A stretch of DNA of 64,000 nucleotides. It comes from Haemaphysalis longicornis (taxonomy: Eukaryota; Arthropoda; Arachnida; Ixodida; Ixodidae). The notes below the pieces were generated by a model. It did no database searches. It was given only the letters and a program-made list of their open reading frames with translations, and was not told the origin of the DNA. Of the stretch, positions 54,966 through 64,000 are shown in pieces. The stretch lies in NCBI GenBank assembly GCA_013339765.2, contig JABSTR010000950.1, forward strand, positions 930,001 through 994,000, read 5' to 3'. Both the position numbers and the translations under genes were made by a program. The first letter of the stretch is position 1. Each line of letters opens with the position of its first letter.

Positions 54966-56012
54966 AAATTTTATCTGCAAAAAAAAAAATTCACCCCCTC
55001 CGCTCTGTGAAGGAGAATGACCGAAGAAGCTGCGATGCATTATGTTACAGTCGTCTTAGCGGCTAGCTGTCTTATAATTTGCTTCCGGACAGTTTCGGTA
55101 AAACAAGGGTTACAGGCGTTTTGTGTAACCATACTCCATGCGTAGATGGCCATCTATTGACAGCAGACAGTAATTTTTTAACACTTACTATAACATTTCT
55201 CTGTGAACTAAATAATAAGACAAGTAAATGAAACTTAGCGAAATGTTAGAATCGTCTTATAAGCCAATTGCCATATAATGTGTTTCAAGATACTTTCGAA
55301 AACACAAGAGTTGGAGCTGCTTTCTGTAATCATACTTCCTCCGTAGATGGCTGTGCTTCACTGTACACGACATGATGTGGAAAAGCCAGGTTACAGTGAC
55401 TAAGCTTACACCGATCTCCTATAGTCGGCTTTACCTCTAAACACAAATGGATTGCAGAGAACACTTTTTTAGGGGCAGTACAAGCAGTTTTATATCAAAA
55501 CTTGAAAGCCTCGGACTTGTTTTTATTTTTTATGATTTTTCTTCTGTACTAGGAAGCGGTTTTGCGCGGTGTTTGCGGTTTCGTCGTTGGCTTGGATTGA
55601 AACGTTTTAGTGGCCGTAAATTCAATCTCAATGCCACAAAAACGCCAAGTAGAGGGCTTTGTTATATATGTACAAAACAAAATGTGGTTTTAAAGCGAAG
55701 GAAAAGGGAAGTAAAGCGTATTCCTTTTAATCAGAGCCTGCTGGAACGGTTGTCTTGGCTTATCAATGCATAGTGAGGAAAGCAAACCCCAAAAACGTTT
55801 CAGAATCCAAATGTCACGCCAAGCCTAAGCCAGCAGCACTGATCTCTTCCCATAACCCTCACGCCGACATGGATTCTCAGGCGCAGTTTCTTCTCTAGTA
55901 TATTTATTAAAGAATGTCTATGGGATGGATAGGAGACGCCGTGATGCGGTTCCCGAGGAGGCGGTATGCCGACCGGGCAGTCGTCTTGCCGAGGGCTGGC
56001 ATAACCCCAGCG
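54966..56012. other. No recognisable gene
   Basis: 55060-55160 and 55250-55350 are a diverged direct duplication (GTCTTATAA, TTTCG.AAA.CAAG, GT.TAACCATACT / GTAATCATACTTC, CGTAGATGGC in the same order). A 108-codon frame at 55447-55773 is basic but shows no domain. Confidence 0.5.
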
Positions 56013-56527
56013 TTAAAGGAGCCATGAAGAGAAAATACAACTTCGTTTAATTTGAAAGAACTGGGATTCAGTATCTCACTCAGCTCCATTACAGCCACAA
56101 AAGATGTTTTTTTAACGAAAAAAACGCAAGAAGTATTTAAAAACTTTCAAATTTTGCGCCACAGTGACGTGTTATGAGCAAGAATGACGTCATACGGGCC
56201 AACAGTAAAACATAATTTTCAGTGCGTTAACTACACGTTAGCATTCAAGTGATGCGGTCAAATAGAACTAGAGGCCCCATTACAGGCGTCCAGTCATGTG
56301 TCGTCGCGACAGGTCAGTTAGGCGGCCGCCAATCGCACAAATAAGGTTCCGTGACGTCATAGAAAAGTTGCGGGAAATTGGCTGGGGGGTCGCGACTGCT
56401 TCACACGTTTTCTTTAATATCTCCGTTATTTGTTCGAAGATTGCGATGACATTGGTATCATTGTTATCGGGACTAAGCCGTCTTTCTAATAAACCTAACT
56501 TGTATTTTGTCTTCATGGCTCCTTTAA
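56013..56527. mobile_element. TTAA-flanked MITE, 507 bp
   Basis: The left end AGGAGCCATGAAGAGAAAAT (56017 onward) and the reverse complement of the right end AGGAGCCATGAAGACAAAAT (ending 56523) differ at one of 20 positions, and similarity continues through ACAA.TT. TTAA flanks both sides (56013-56016, 56524-56527). The TTAA target is typical of piggyBac-type transposition, though the end does not start with the usual CCC. The interior is AT-rich with two GTGACGT-type motifs and no transposase. Confidence 0.8.
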
Positions 56528-57330
56528 AGACTACAGGGACCTGTTTATCTCAGGTGAATCTTCCGTTTTTGCTGATCATGGGATCCAAGAGGTTCCTACC
56601 AGGCGTTGTAGATTCCAAATGTAGGAGCAACCTGCGCTGGATGTAGTGGTGGTGGTGGGGGGGAAAGGGGCGGGGAGGAGAGGGGAAGGCAGTCTTATAG
56701 GCTTGGAGAATCATCACGTTGAGCTGATACCTGGCCATCAGTGCCAAGGGTGCGGTGACTCAGTGCAGATCCCTGGAGCGCACGGGGTGGGACAGAAATG
56801 GGCGATTAAACGACGTCATTGCTATGGGGACAGACTGCAATCTGTTGAACCCAAACATTTGTCCTCGGTTTGGCGTTATTAATTCGGCGTAAACTGCGTA
56901 ATCGTGTTGTTTTGTGTAATTTTGCGCTGCTGGCGAACTAAATCAGCAGCTTTGAAACTATCAACAAACACGGCTTCATGCGTTTGGCGAGATGAATTGA
57001 TTGCGGTAGTATAAACCTTGCCGCTTGCGTTTTGGCCGCCTGCTTCATGAGCAGAGCGGCAAGAGTAAAGTACACTATTTAAATGGTTTAATTAAGGTGG
57101 CAGGTTATTTATTCGCTGGGACATTCTGCGGCTGCGATAGTTACTCAACATCCGCAATCATCGTTTTTGACAACCTTTATGCCTCTCATTTCACAGCAAC
57201 TCTTCTTTCCTCTGCACCATCACTGATTCTTTCAAGGATGGGGCCGCGAAATAATCGATAACGACTACACGGCAAACAGTAAACAGTAGGGCTTGCAGGT
57301 ATGCTAACTGTCGTTGCTGTCGTGGGGTGT
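56528..57330. other. No recognisable gene
   Basis: G-rich run at 56647-56690. Nothing else supportable. Confidence 0.6.
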
Positions 57331-57946
57331 TTAAGTATAGCCAGCACCGCCCCGTCTTTTACGTGGTCCTTCCGGTAGATTCCTTCCACTCCCCGCACGG
57401 TTACCGCACGTCGCAAGCGGCAGGGGGCGGCTTCGTTTGCAAAACAAACGCCGGCGGCCGGGTTGGCGCGGTGCAACGCAGCAGCTGCTGCTGCTGCCGC
57501 CGTGTTCGTCGGACGTTGGCCTTTTCTCTGCCCCGCTGGAATGCGGCCCTCCGCCTTTCAGGCGCATGGCGTGATTTATGGCGCGTGCGGCGTCTTCCCG
57601 CGTAAAGCCCTGTCGTTCCGGCGAATGCGCTGATCCGGCGTCGTTGTTGTTCTCCGGCACCGCCTTTGACGGCCGCTGCTTTTTGTTGTCCGGATGCGGA
57701 CCGGTTCCTTTGTCCGCGCGGACTTTTATTGCGCCGTGGCGGGCGAACAAGTCGTCGCCGGCGTGTTGGGAGGGAGTTCGGCTCCGTAGCCATGACCCGT
57801 GAGTCGACCTCACGGCCGAAAGTTGCCAATGCCATTGTTTTGTCGGTTGCAAATAAATTATACGGCTTGGTGCTCAAGGACGTGCGTGTTACTGCCCATG
57901 TCAACAGGCTGGCGCGAATGATTAACGGGAATTTTAGTTGAAGCAT
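57331..57946 (-). other. GC-rich block with two long overlapping minus-strand frames
   Basis: Frames of 173 and 181 codons overlap here. Both are Arg/Ala/Ser-rich, low in hydrophobics and include Q runs from a GCT-repeat (57481-57500). The second contains MATEPNSLPTRRRRLVRPP, like the disordered N terminus of a nucleic-acid binding protein or retroelement ORF1. High GC alone can produce such frames. No call is justified. Confidence 0.25.
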
Positions 57947-57973
57947 AGTTTCTCGCTATGGCTTACGGAGAGC

Positions 57974-57976
<3 letters not shown>

Positions 57977-58028
<52 letters not shown>

Positions 58029-58045
58029 TGCGTGCGCGTGCGTGC
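57977..58045. repeat. (GT)n(GCGT)n microsatellite
   Basis: GT units, then GCGT units. It ends 5 bp before a perfect hairpin. Confidence 0.95.
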
Positions 58046-58050
58046 AGGCG

Positions 58051-58102
58051 CCACGATTCCAGAATTGCGCAAAAAACTTTTTGCGCAATTCTGGAATCGT
58101 GG
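58051..58102. repeat. Perfect 25-bp inverted repeat, 2-nt loop
   Basis: CCACGATTCCAGAATTGCGC followed by AAAAA (58051-58075), spacer AC, then the exact reverse complement (58078-58102). The snapback geometry resembles hairpins left by end joining or a very small foldback element. Confidence 0.97.
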
Positions 58103-59126
58103 ACCCACAACATGTCGGATACTGCCAAGCCGATTACTCACGCATTTCCGACTTTCGTGAAACTGGTCACTATCCACGGCCTCATGCAGGAGAGCATCTC
58201 CATAAATAGGACAACCTGCACGTGAACGCATAACCAAGATATAGGAAAGGATACCTGAGCGTATAAAATGCATAACTTTTTTTTTTGTTGGCTAGCGGAA
58301 CCTCTACCTTACCCAAAAGTAACACGCGCTCACCAGCTCAAATATGTCCGGCACACAGCAAACGCCTGTTCCGATGTCTCGGACCGTCTCCAATCCCACT
58401 TAAGCGAATGCGTCTTGTGCTGCTCGGAAAATTCATCACCTTATCACTCTGCATGCTCTCCGCATCCCTTTGCTTTCCTTGTCTTACCATCATATACACG
58501 CAAACACAACGTTGCTCGTCTTCCTGCTCGTCATCAGCAGACCGTAACAGCTGATGGGGAAGATAACATCATACTGAGTGATGCGATTCTCCCTCCTCTT
58601 TCCTCCTTCCCGCAATCTCTGGAATGTATTTTTCTGTATCGTGACACGCCCTTTTTTATCCTCCAGATGAACATCCAGCGTCTCGCTGTTTCGTGTCTCT
58701 TAGGGGTGAGTCAAAAAATCTATTTCAGGAGAAGTCGTAGGCCGCCGAGTTGCTTCTGTCCGCGATCAGCGGAAGTTGACATTAACTGCAGGCCTTTTTC
58801 TTATTCGAAGAGTATGCAGTTAATGCGAACTCGTACGTTGACAGAAGTAAGCCCTTCCTCATTACCCGCACTTACAAGATGGGTCCCACCACGCGGCGAG
58901 TGCTCGCCTGATTTATTTCTCGTTGTTTCGCCTTGCACTCAGCAACTGATGCCAACCGACGGTAATATCAGCCGATATGATACTGGTCATCGGCCAGTAT
59001 GTCGGCCGATATGGCGGGCCGATGATACGTGGTCATTCAGACACGTGGTGGTGAAGCAGACTCGTGGAGTGTGGGCCTTTTACAGTGTCCACGGTGTGCC
59101 TGAAGCATACCTACACTCAAGCTTTA
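58103..59126. other. No recognisable gene
   Basis: A long frame runs through here (58268-59296) but its last third is a TTTA microsatellite and the rest has no domain. At 58963-59030 CGGCCGATAT, CATCGGCCAGT and GGGCCGATGAT form a small cluster of overlapping palindromes. Confidence 0.5.
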
Positions 59127-59460
<334 letters not shown>

Positions 59461-59794
59461 AATATACCGCAAATCTCGGAGTCCGCTCCTTTGTTGGGCT
59501 ACATCCTCAAATAAACCAGTGCACTGTATTTTCGAATGAAACAGCTGGAAATAAAAGCTAAGTACGCGGTATACCCTAAAGAAGATGATGCAATGAGATG
59601 ATCCATTTTTTGTGTGGGATATCTCGACCCCCAGGGAGCGTCAAGGAGTGAGAGTAGCGACCATCGAGGTCTGCTTAATGGAGCAGCAAGAGAGCGACAC
59701 AAGTGTAGACATAAGAAGGCAATGCGAGGCTTCATGAAGCACGAGAACATGATGGTGGACGCCAGCCAATGATAGTTGGCCCCAGTTCATTGTT

Positions 59795-60760
59795 TTGTTT
59801 ATTTATTTATCATAGTACCCACAAGCGCCATTTCCAAGGCATTACAGGGGGGGAGGGGGAAGGGGAGAGGGAAATTCGTACGTAAAAAGAGGCAAACAGA
59901 AATATGATTCAAATCCTTAATTATGAGCCAAAACCAGGAATCGTCAACGAAAATACATTGCAAAGAACACGACAACACATTATTAGACACAATCGAGATA
60001 ACTTCATTTGGCAACTTATTCGATTCGATAATGGTTTTAGGGGAAAAAAATCATTCGGTTCTGCAATGTTATAAAAAATTCAGTTCTGCAAAATTCGGTT
60101 CTGAAATGTATTTCTTTTATTTTGCAGGATTGATCTGTCCTTAACGAAACATAGTCTGGACTCATTAAATAGCACCTTCTGTTTATGTCAGTTTTGTTAT
60201 GAAATATATTGTGAAAACGTTTTAGCCTGAGGACGTGCCTACGATGCTAAACCAATCCCAACCTAGGCTACGCCGAAGCATTGAAGGACTCTGGCTACGC
60301 TCAGCACTGGACACACTGAAGTTCATTGACTAGTTCTTAAAAACAAACCGAGTAGCTAAGTTTTGCACCCTTTTCTAGCTTCTCAATATCAGACTTTATA
60401 CGTGGATCCCGTACCGTACAAGCACACTCCAGTTTGGGAAGAACATTGGTCTTGAACAGCACATCTTTAGTTTTCACTTGAAAGTGCTCTGCATTACGAC
60501 GCAGGAAGCCCAAAACACGGCACGCTTTCGCTCATACATAATTTACATAACGGCGCCAAGACAGTCGGGTGGTAGATATATTATACACCGAGGTATTTGT
60601 GTTCAAATGTACGGTTAAGAGATGTACTATTAATGGTACTATAGGAATAAACGTGAGGCGTTTTGTTTCTGGTGAACCACATGTACACAGATTTTTGCAG
60701 GTTTAGCTTGATTTCTCAAGTTTGACACCAATGAAATAGTCTGTTCAAAAACCTGTGGGA
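59795..60760 (-). mobile_element. CR1/Jockey-like LINE C-terminal region and 3' UTR
   Basis: Minus strand. Thumb region ACRVLGFLRRNAEHFQVKTK and LFKTNVLPKLECACTVRDPR (60380-60520), pattern LGFLRRN...V...L.KT...P.LEYAC.VWDP. Then decayed FTIYFITKLT and INPAK-KKYISEPNF pieces, then FFSPKTIIESNKLPNEVISI (about 59960-60050), the FFPRTI..WN.LP end of this class. A 3' UTR follows with ATGGCGCTTGTGGGTACTAT, AATAAA and a short AAAT tail (plus-strand TTTATTTATTT near 59798-59810). Many stops; 5' truncated within the RT. Confidence 0.8.
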
Positions 60761-61389
60761 TGCAATATCCGGTGGCTTTGCAACTTTTCGTCCCACTGCC
60801 GTTTATATATAGATTTATCACTATACTATACTGCGACATGGGGGACAACGCACGTGCAACTCTTCGAACATCGCATATCCGGTTGCTTAGAGGTATGCAA
60901 ACGATTTCCGACTTCTGTTACTAACCGGCTGTCGGCAAATAAAAGTCCATTGCATGCAGATGCTCGGCGGGTCATTAAACCCGGCGCGTGGCTCGATATT
61001 GCATGGGTGAATTACGAGCTGAAGGAGAACAATGGCAACATCAAGGGCTGGAACGCCCAGCGTTGATTTACGATTGGGAGGTACAAGGAGCACGCCGAAA
61101 GCAGGTGATCTCGTCAGGCGCAGATTGCAACGAGCGCAACATTTCGGAGCTGGATGAATGACACCGATCGAATAATGGCCCCAAGTGGCACTGGGCTCAC
61201 TCTTTTGTAAGGGGGCTGCGACCATGGGCGCTGTGATGGGGTCTCGCGGACACGAACGCATCCGTATACGATCACTGCACAAGCGCGTTTTGTGGCATGC
61301 ATCGTGTGTTTGTCGATGCGCTAACAATCGAATGCGTAAAAATCGTTTAAAGAATTAATCACGCCTGCAGGCTCACTAGAAGAGATAAC
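60761..61389. other. No recognisable gene
   Basis: A 146-codon minus-strand frame (60887-61327) shows no domain. Confidence 0.55.
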
Positions 61390-61609
61390 AAAAAAAGTGT
61401 CTGATTCCTACCTGGTTGATGCGTCAGTTATACCATGCTCCTGTGCAGTCGCACCTTCATTATTGCCTTTTAGTTTTGGGTACCAGAACCAGAACAAATT
61501 TAGACAGGCTGTTCATTTTACAAAAATCGAGGAGGCCCTATGTCGCCAACGTCGGTTCGGAGAGCATGAACCTGCTCACTCTAACAAATTTTAAGGCGAT
61601 TCCTTAGTC
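61390..61609 (+). mobile_element. LINE RT thumb fragment
   Basis: LYHAPVQSHLHYCLLVLGTR then TRTNLDRLFILQKSRRPYVA matches the LYYALV.SHL.Y...VWG......L..L..LQKKAIR pattern of CR1-group LINEs. It joins directly to another LINE fragment of a different clade at about 61610. Confidence 0.7.
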
Positions 61610-62618
61610 ATTCATTTAGATATTTTAGACTTTCGTATTTCCCGCCCCATTCCTTCCATCAGCATTTCCAGCCGTGAGCGGAGTGCAGGATTCATAAGCA
61701 AAGACGCAGTGAAACATCCCCCTCGCGCCCCTGACCTCCATCCCGGCCGCCGACAAGCCCGAAGCCAAGCACATGAGAATATTTATGGAAAAAGAACAGA
61801 TGTCGCCTATACGGATGCTAGTACCTACCCTAATGGTCAACACAAAGTAGCCGCAGTCACCACAAAGGGCGCCCTCATTACCTGCGCATCAATCAAGACA
61901 TCATCACCCTGGGTTGCCGAGGAGCTAGCTATCGCCTTAGCCCTCATACACACTAAGTACCCAATCATTATCACGGATTCCCAAGCTGCCTGCCGAAGCT
62001 TCTTAGCCGGGAGGGTGGCCCCTTCTACTTTAAAGCTACTTTTACCACATCAACCCCGCCGGAAAGTTAATATCATCTGGACTCCTGGCCATTCCTCCCT
62101 GACGGGCAACAACTTTGCTCATCAGCAAGCCTGCGCCCTTTCTCTCCAGGCTTCCGAGGAGACTACCACATCGTCAATCCCACTCGTAACATATCAAGAC
62201 ATCACGCAATATTACCGGTCCGACAGACAACACTTCCCTCCCCCTCACCCTGCACTATCCAAGGAAGAAGAATCGCTGCTCCGCAGACTACAAACCAATA
62301 CCTTTCCTCACCCAGTTCGCCTGCATCGTATGTTTCCAACTCAATACTCTGCTGTATGCCAGTTTAGTTCACAACCCAGAACTCTAGCTCATATTATAAT
62401 ACAGTGTGTGTGCAATCCCAAACTTCGACCTCTCCGATCCCCTCTTCCCACCCCTGAGCTGTGGGAGAACCTGGTGACCAGCGACCATCTGGACGTCCAG
62501 CAGCTCCTGGCATCCAGGGCGAAGGCTATCTGCTCACTTGATGGATTCCCGGACTAGGGAACCACTCCCACTTTAGAAAGCTCGAATAAATGTTTTCTCT
62601 CTCTCTCTCTCTCTCTCT
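61610..62618 (+). mobile_element. I-clade-like LINE 3' part with RNase H and CT tail
   Basis: A 5'-truncated plus-strand LINE. The open frame (about 61619-62557) covers RNase H and the C-terminal end; the 3' UTR has CGAATAAATGTTTT and a (CT)n tail at 62597-62618. It belongs to the same broad group as 1221-1775. No target duplication was identified. Confidence 0.88.
61619..62557 (+). pseudogene. LINE RNase H and C-terminal region, open frame
   Basis: About 310 codons open to a stop at 62555-62557. RNase H motifs in order: RTDVAYTDAST (first Asp), VAEELAIALALIHTKYP (Glu), IIITDSQAACRSF (second Asp), and NIIWTPGHSSLTGNNFAHQQ, where GNE.AH has become GNNFAH. Downstream LLRRLQTNTFPHPVRLHRMF parallels YTWRRLQTDTYYNCTRFTTL of the 1221 fragment. 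The expected Cys/His cluster reads CQFSSQPRTLAHIIIQCVCN, with only part of the ligands. It ends WENLVTSDHLDVQQLLASRA. No Met start belongs to it because the element is 5' truncated. Confidence 0.85.
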
Positions 62619-62741
62619 CCCCCTCGCGAGGGGCACGATCAAATGCAGAGCATTTCCGGGGGCGCACGACGTTAAGTAGTTTGCGTTACGTTAATGTTGT
62701 TGCACTTGTGGCAACTGCTGACGAGAGAGCGCTCGTCAGAA

Positions 62742-62900
62742 GTAATTTGAATGAGTCAACGATATAAGGCGCGTTCGTAGCGTCCCATTCTGTGTCGGCT
62801 CTGTGGCGCAGTGGGTAGAGCACCATGTACATTGCGTTCCGCCAGCAGGGTCGAGGGATCGAAACCGGGCGCCGGATAGTATTTTTTTATATAGTAGGGG
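62742..62900 (+). mobile_element. tRNA-like dispersed repeat D, copy 2
   Basis: Better preserved than the copy at 44097-44240. The tRNA-like core (62798-62874) has GGCTCTGTGGCGCAGTGGGT (A box TGGCGCAGTGG) and GGTCGAGGGATCGAAACC (B box), ending GGGCGCCGG. Flanks TTTGAATGAGTCAACGATAT and TTTTTTTATATAGTAGGGG match copy 1. It is probably a tRNA-derived SINE rather than a working tRNA, since the anticodon arm does not fold. Confidence 0.65.
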
Positions 62901-63025
62901 CAACGACGGTGCGGACTACGGACGTCAACGCGGGTGACATCGTGAGTTACTGAAATGCTCTGCATTTAAAAGAGGATTTGCTGAGATTAAAGAGTTTGAA
63001 GGGCCGCCAATACCGGAAACCAAAT

Positions 63026-63409
63026 CTGGCCATTTCCACTAACGTGAAACCTGGTGAGGGGCGAAGCATGCAAGTGTATAAGTGTATTCAAAGATTGTGA
63101 GTCTTTCTCTTACCACACAGCGCGCGCTGATTGGGCGCCGGGGAAGCGCCGGTGGGAGGAGGAGTCACGCGCTTGCTGAGGCGGTGGCGCCCTCTCTTGT
63201 GTAGAACCGGATTTAAGAAATTAAATGAGAGGCAGGCTGGCCGAACGTTGTTTTCATGCCACACGCCGCAGCAAGCTAGAAGGTATGCTAAAGTAGCGCG
63301 GGGCGTCGGAAAACGAGTGCCCCGGTGTTTTAGTACCGTGACTACATGAAACGACGACGAGGACACGAGACGCGAACAGCCCGAGCCCATGAGGGCCTTA
63401 GCCCCTAAA
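63026..63409 (+). repeat. Dispersed repeat A, copy 3
   Basis: The most complete copy: 5' block CTGGCCATTTCCACTAACGT, GAAGCATGCAAGTGTATAAG, CGCGCGCTGATTGGGCGCCG, GCGCCGGTGGGAGGAG, GCCCCGGTGTTTTAGTACCG and the 3' end ACAGCCCGAGCCCATGAGGG with CCTTAGCCCCTAA. The last 35 bp can form GAGCCC-ATGA-GGGCCT followed by CCCCTAA. Confidence 0.8.
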
Positions 63410-64000
63410 ATATGTCTCCATGTACTCCGTACAGACGGTTAACCAACCAAGCAGTAACGTGCGGTCGGTGTTCGAAATTGCCGTGGCCGCCCCTTCCCGC
63501 CGTCGTCGCTTTATCTGTGCTTCTCGAAGTACTCCCTGGGCTTCTAAATACTCTGAAACCTGGTTTTTTCGCGCATGCGCGTGGGGTTGCTCCGGAGAAG
63601 TCTTCTGCGTGCACGGGAGCGCCGGAGTATTCTTTCGTCTAGCCATATAAACCATGATTGGCTCTAGAAGGGATCATCTTTTGCGCGTGTCCGATTCCCG
63701 CATGCCGGAGCCATGTCAACGTTCGCAGATGATCGCCCCACGATGATACGACCTTGTGCGGCAGCTGCGCTGGCGCACGGCTATGAGATTCCGATGATTC
63801 TTCGAGGACGATGTTCCACAAAGAGAAACCTGTCGTGACGGACGGCATTTCAACGGCACTGCGAGCAGGTCCAGTATCCTGAAGTGCACTGCCCACTATG
63901 CATGCACGCACAGAATATCAAAATTAAAATGATAACAAAGCTACAAAGGGGAACAAAGAGTCGTGAGCCTTATTTTGGATAGCGGGGTAACCTGGCACAG
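63410..64000. other. No recognisable gene
   Basis: Short overlapping frames on both strands. Nothing supportable up to the window edge. Confidence 0.6.

Noticed and set aside
57331..57946. Two minus-strand frames of 173 and 181 codons
   Set aside because: GC-rich sequence keeps frames open by chance; composition is Arg/Ala/Gln-rich in both and no domain is recognisable.
62620..62633. Palindrome CCCCTCGCGAGGGG after the LINE CT tail
   Set aside because: A 14-bp palindrome in CT/GC-rich sequence is short enough to be chance.

Overview
The window reads as nuclear DNA of an arthropod, most likely an ixodid tick. It has no bacterial gene layout. It is full of degenerate non-LTR retrotransposons, tRNA-derived SINEs, MITE-like inverted-repeat elements and long microsatellites. 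The strongest taxonomic clue is a tRNA-headed SINE with the head, body and tail organisation I know from the tick Ruka family. It occurs in several orientations and degrees of decay (4025-4265, 4846-5024, 26743-27094, 28692-28911, 45177-45385, with remnants near 43.7, 44.3 and 47.6 kb). I cannot assign a genus, and no intact host protein-coding gene is recognisable.

Layout. 0-5 kb: a CTGT microsatellite, the 3' end of an I-clade-like LINE, a tandemly duplicated initiator tRNA-Met locus (one good copy, one with a broken acceptor pair) and two SINEs with target-site duplications. 6-11 kb: a CR1-like endonuclease fragment, then stacked LINE 3' ends and a long degenerate minus-strand LINE with endonuclease, reverse transcriptase, RNase H and zinc-finger parts. 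11-13 kb: a tRNA-Arg-like SINE and a broken hAT-type transposase. 13-20 kb: mostly featureless sequence with palindromes and a pogo/Tigger-like MITE. 20-23 kb: LINE remnants and one copy of a three-copy dispersed repeat. 23-31 kb: little besides microsatellites and SINEs. 31-35 kb: a 5'-truncated LINE with a perfect 18-bp target duplication, a possible TATA/Inr promoter next to it, and a 2.4-kb insertion (itself carrying a pogo-like MITE) inside a 91-bp tandem duplication. 38.9-39.6 kb: hairpin MITEs. 40.5-42.1 kb: an internally deleted MULE-like element with a FLYWCH-type domain and termini made of short tandem repeats. 43.5 kb: a perfect 53-bp inverted repeat. 53.3-55 kb: a decayed initiator tRNA beside a LINE whose two halves face each other, as expected from twin priming. 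56 kb: a TTAA-flanked MITE. 59-63 kb: more LINE fragments, a tRNA-like repeat and the third copy of the dispersed repeat.

The genes do not form a pathway. The connecting theme is retrotransposition and its footprints: target duplications, 5' truncation, 5' inversion, and 3' tails that have expanded into microsatellites. The most unusual items are the MULE-like element with tandem-repeat termini, the perfect hairpins, the apparent twin-primed LINE and the promoter-like block at 32.15-32.36 kb. I found no CRISPR array, operon, virus or convincing new multi-gene system. Family names were assigned from motifs by eye, without a database search.
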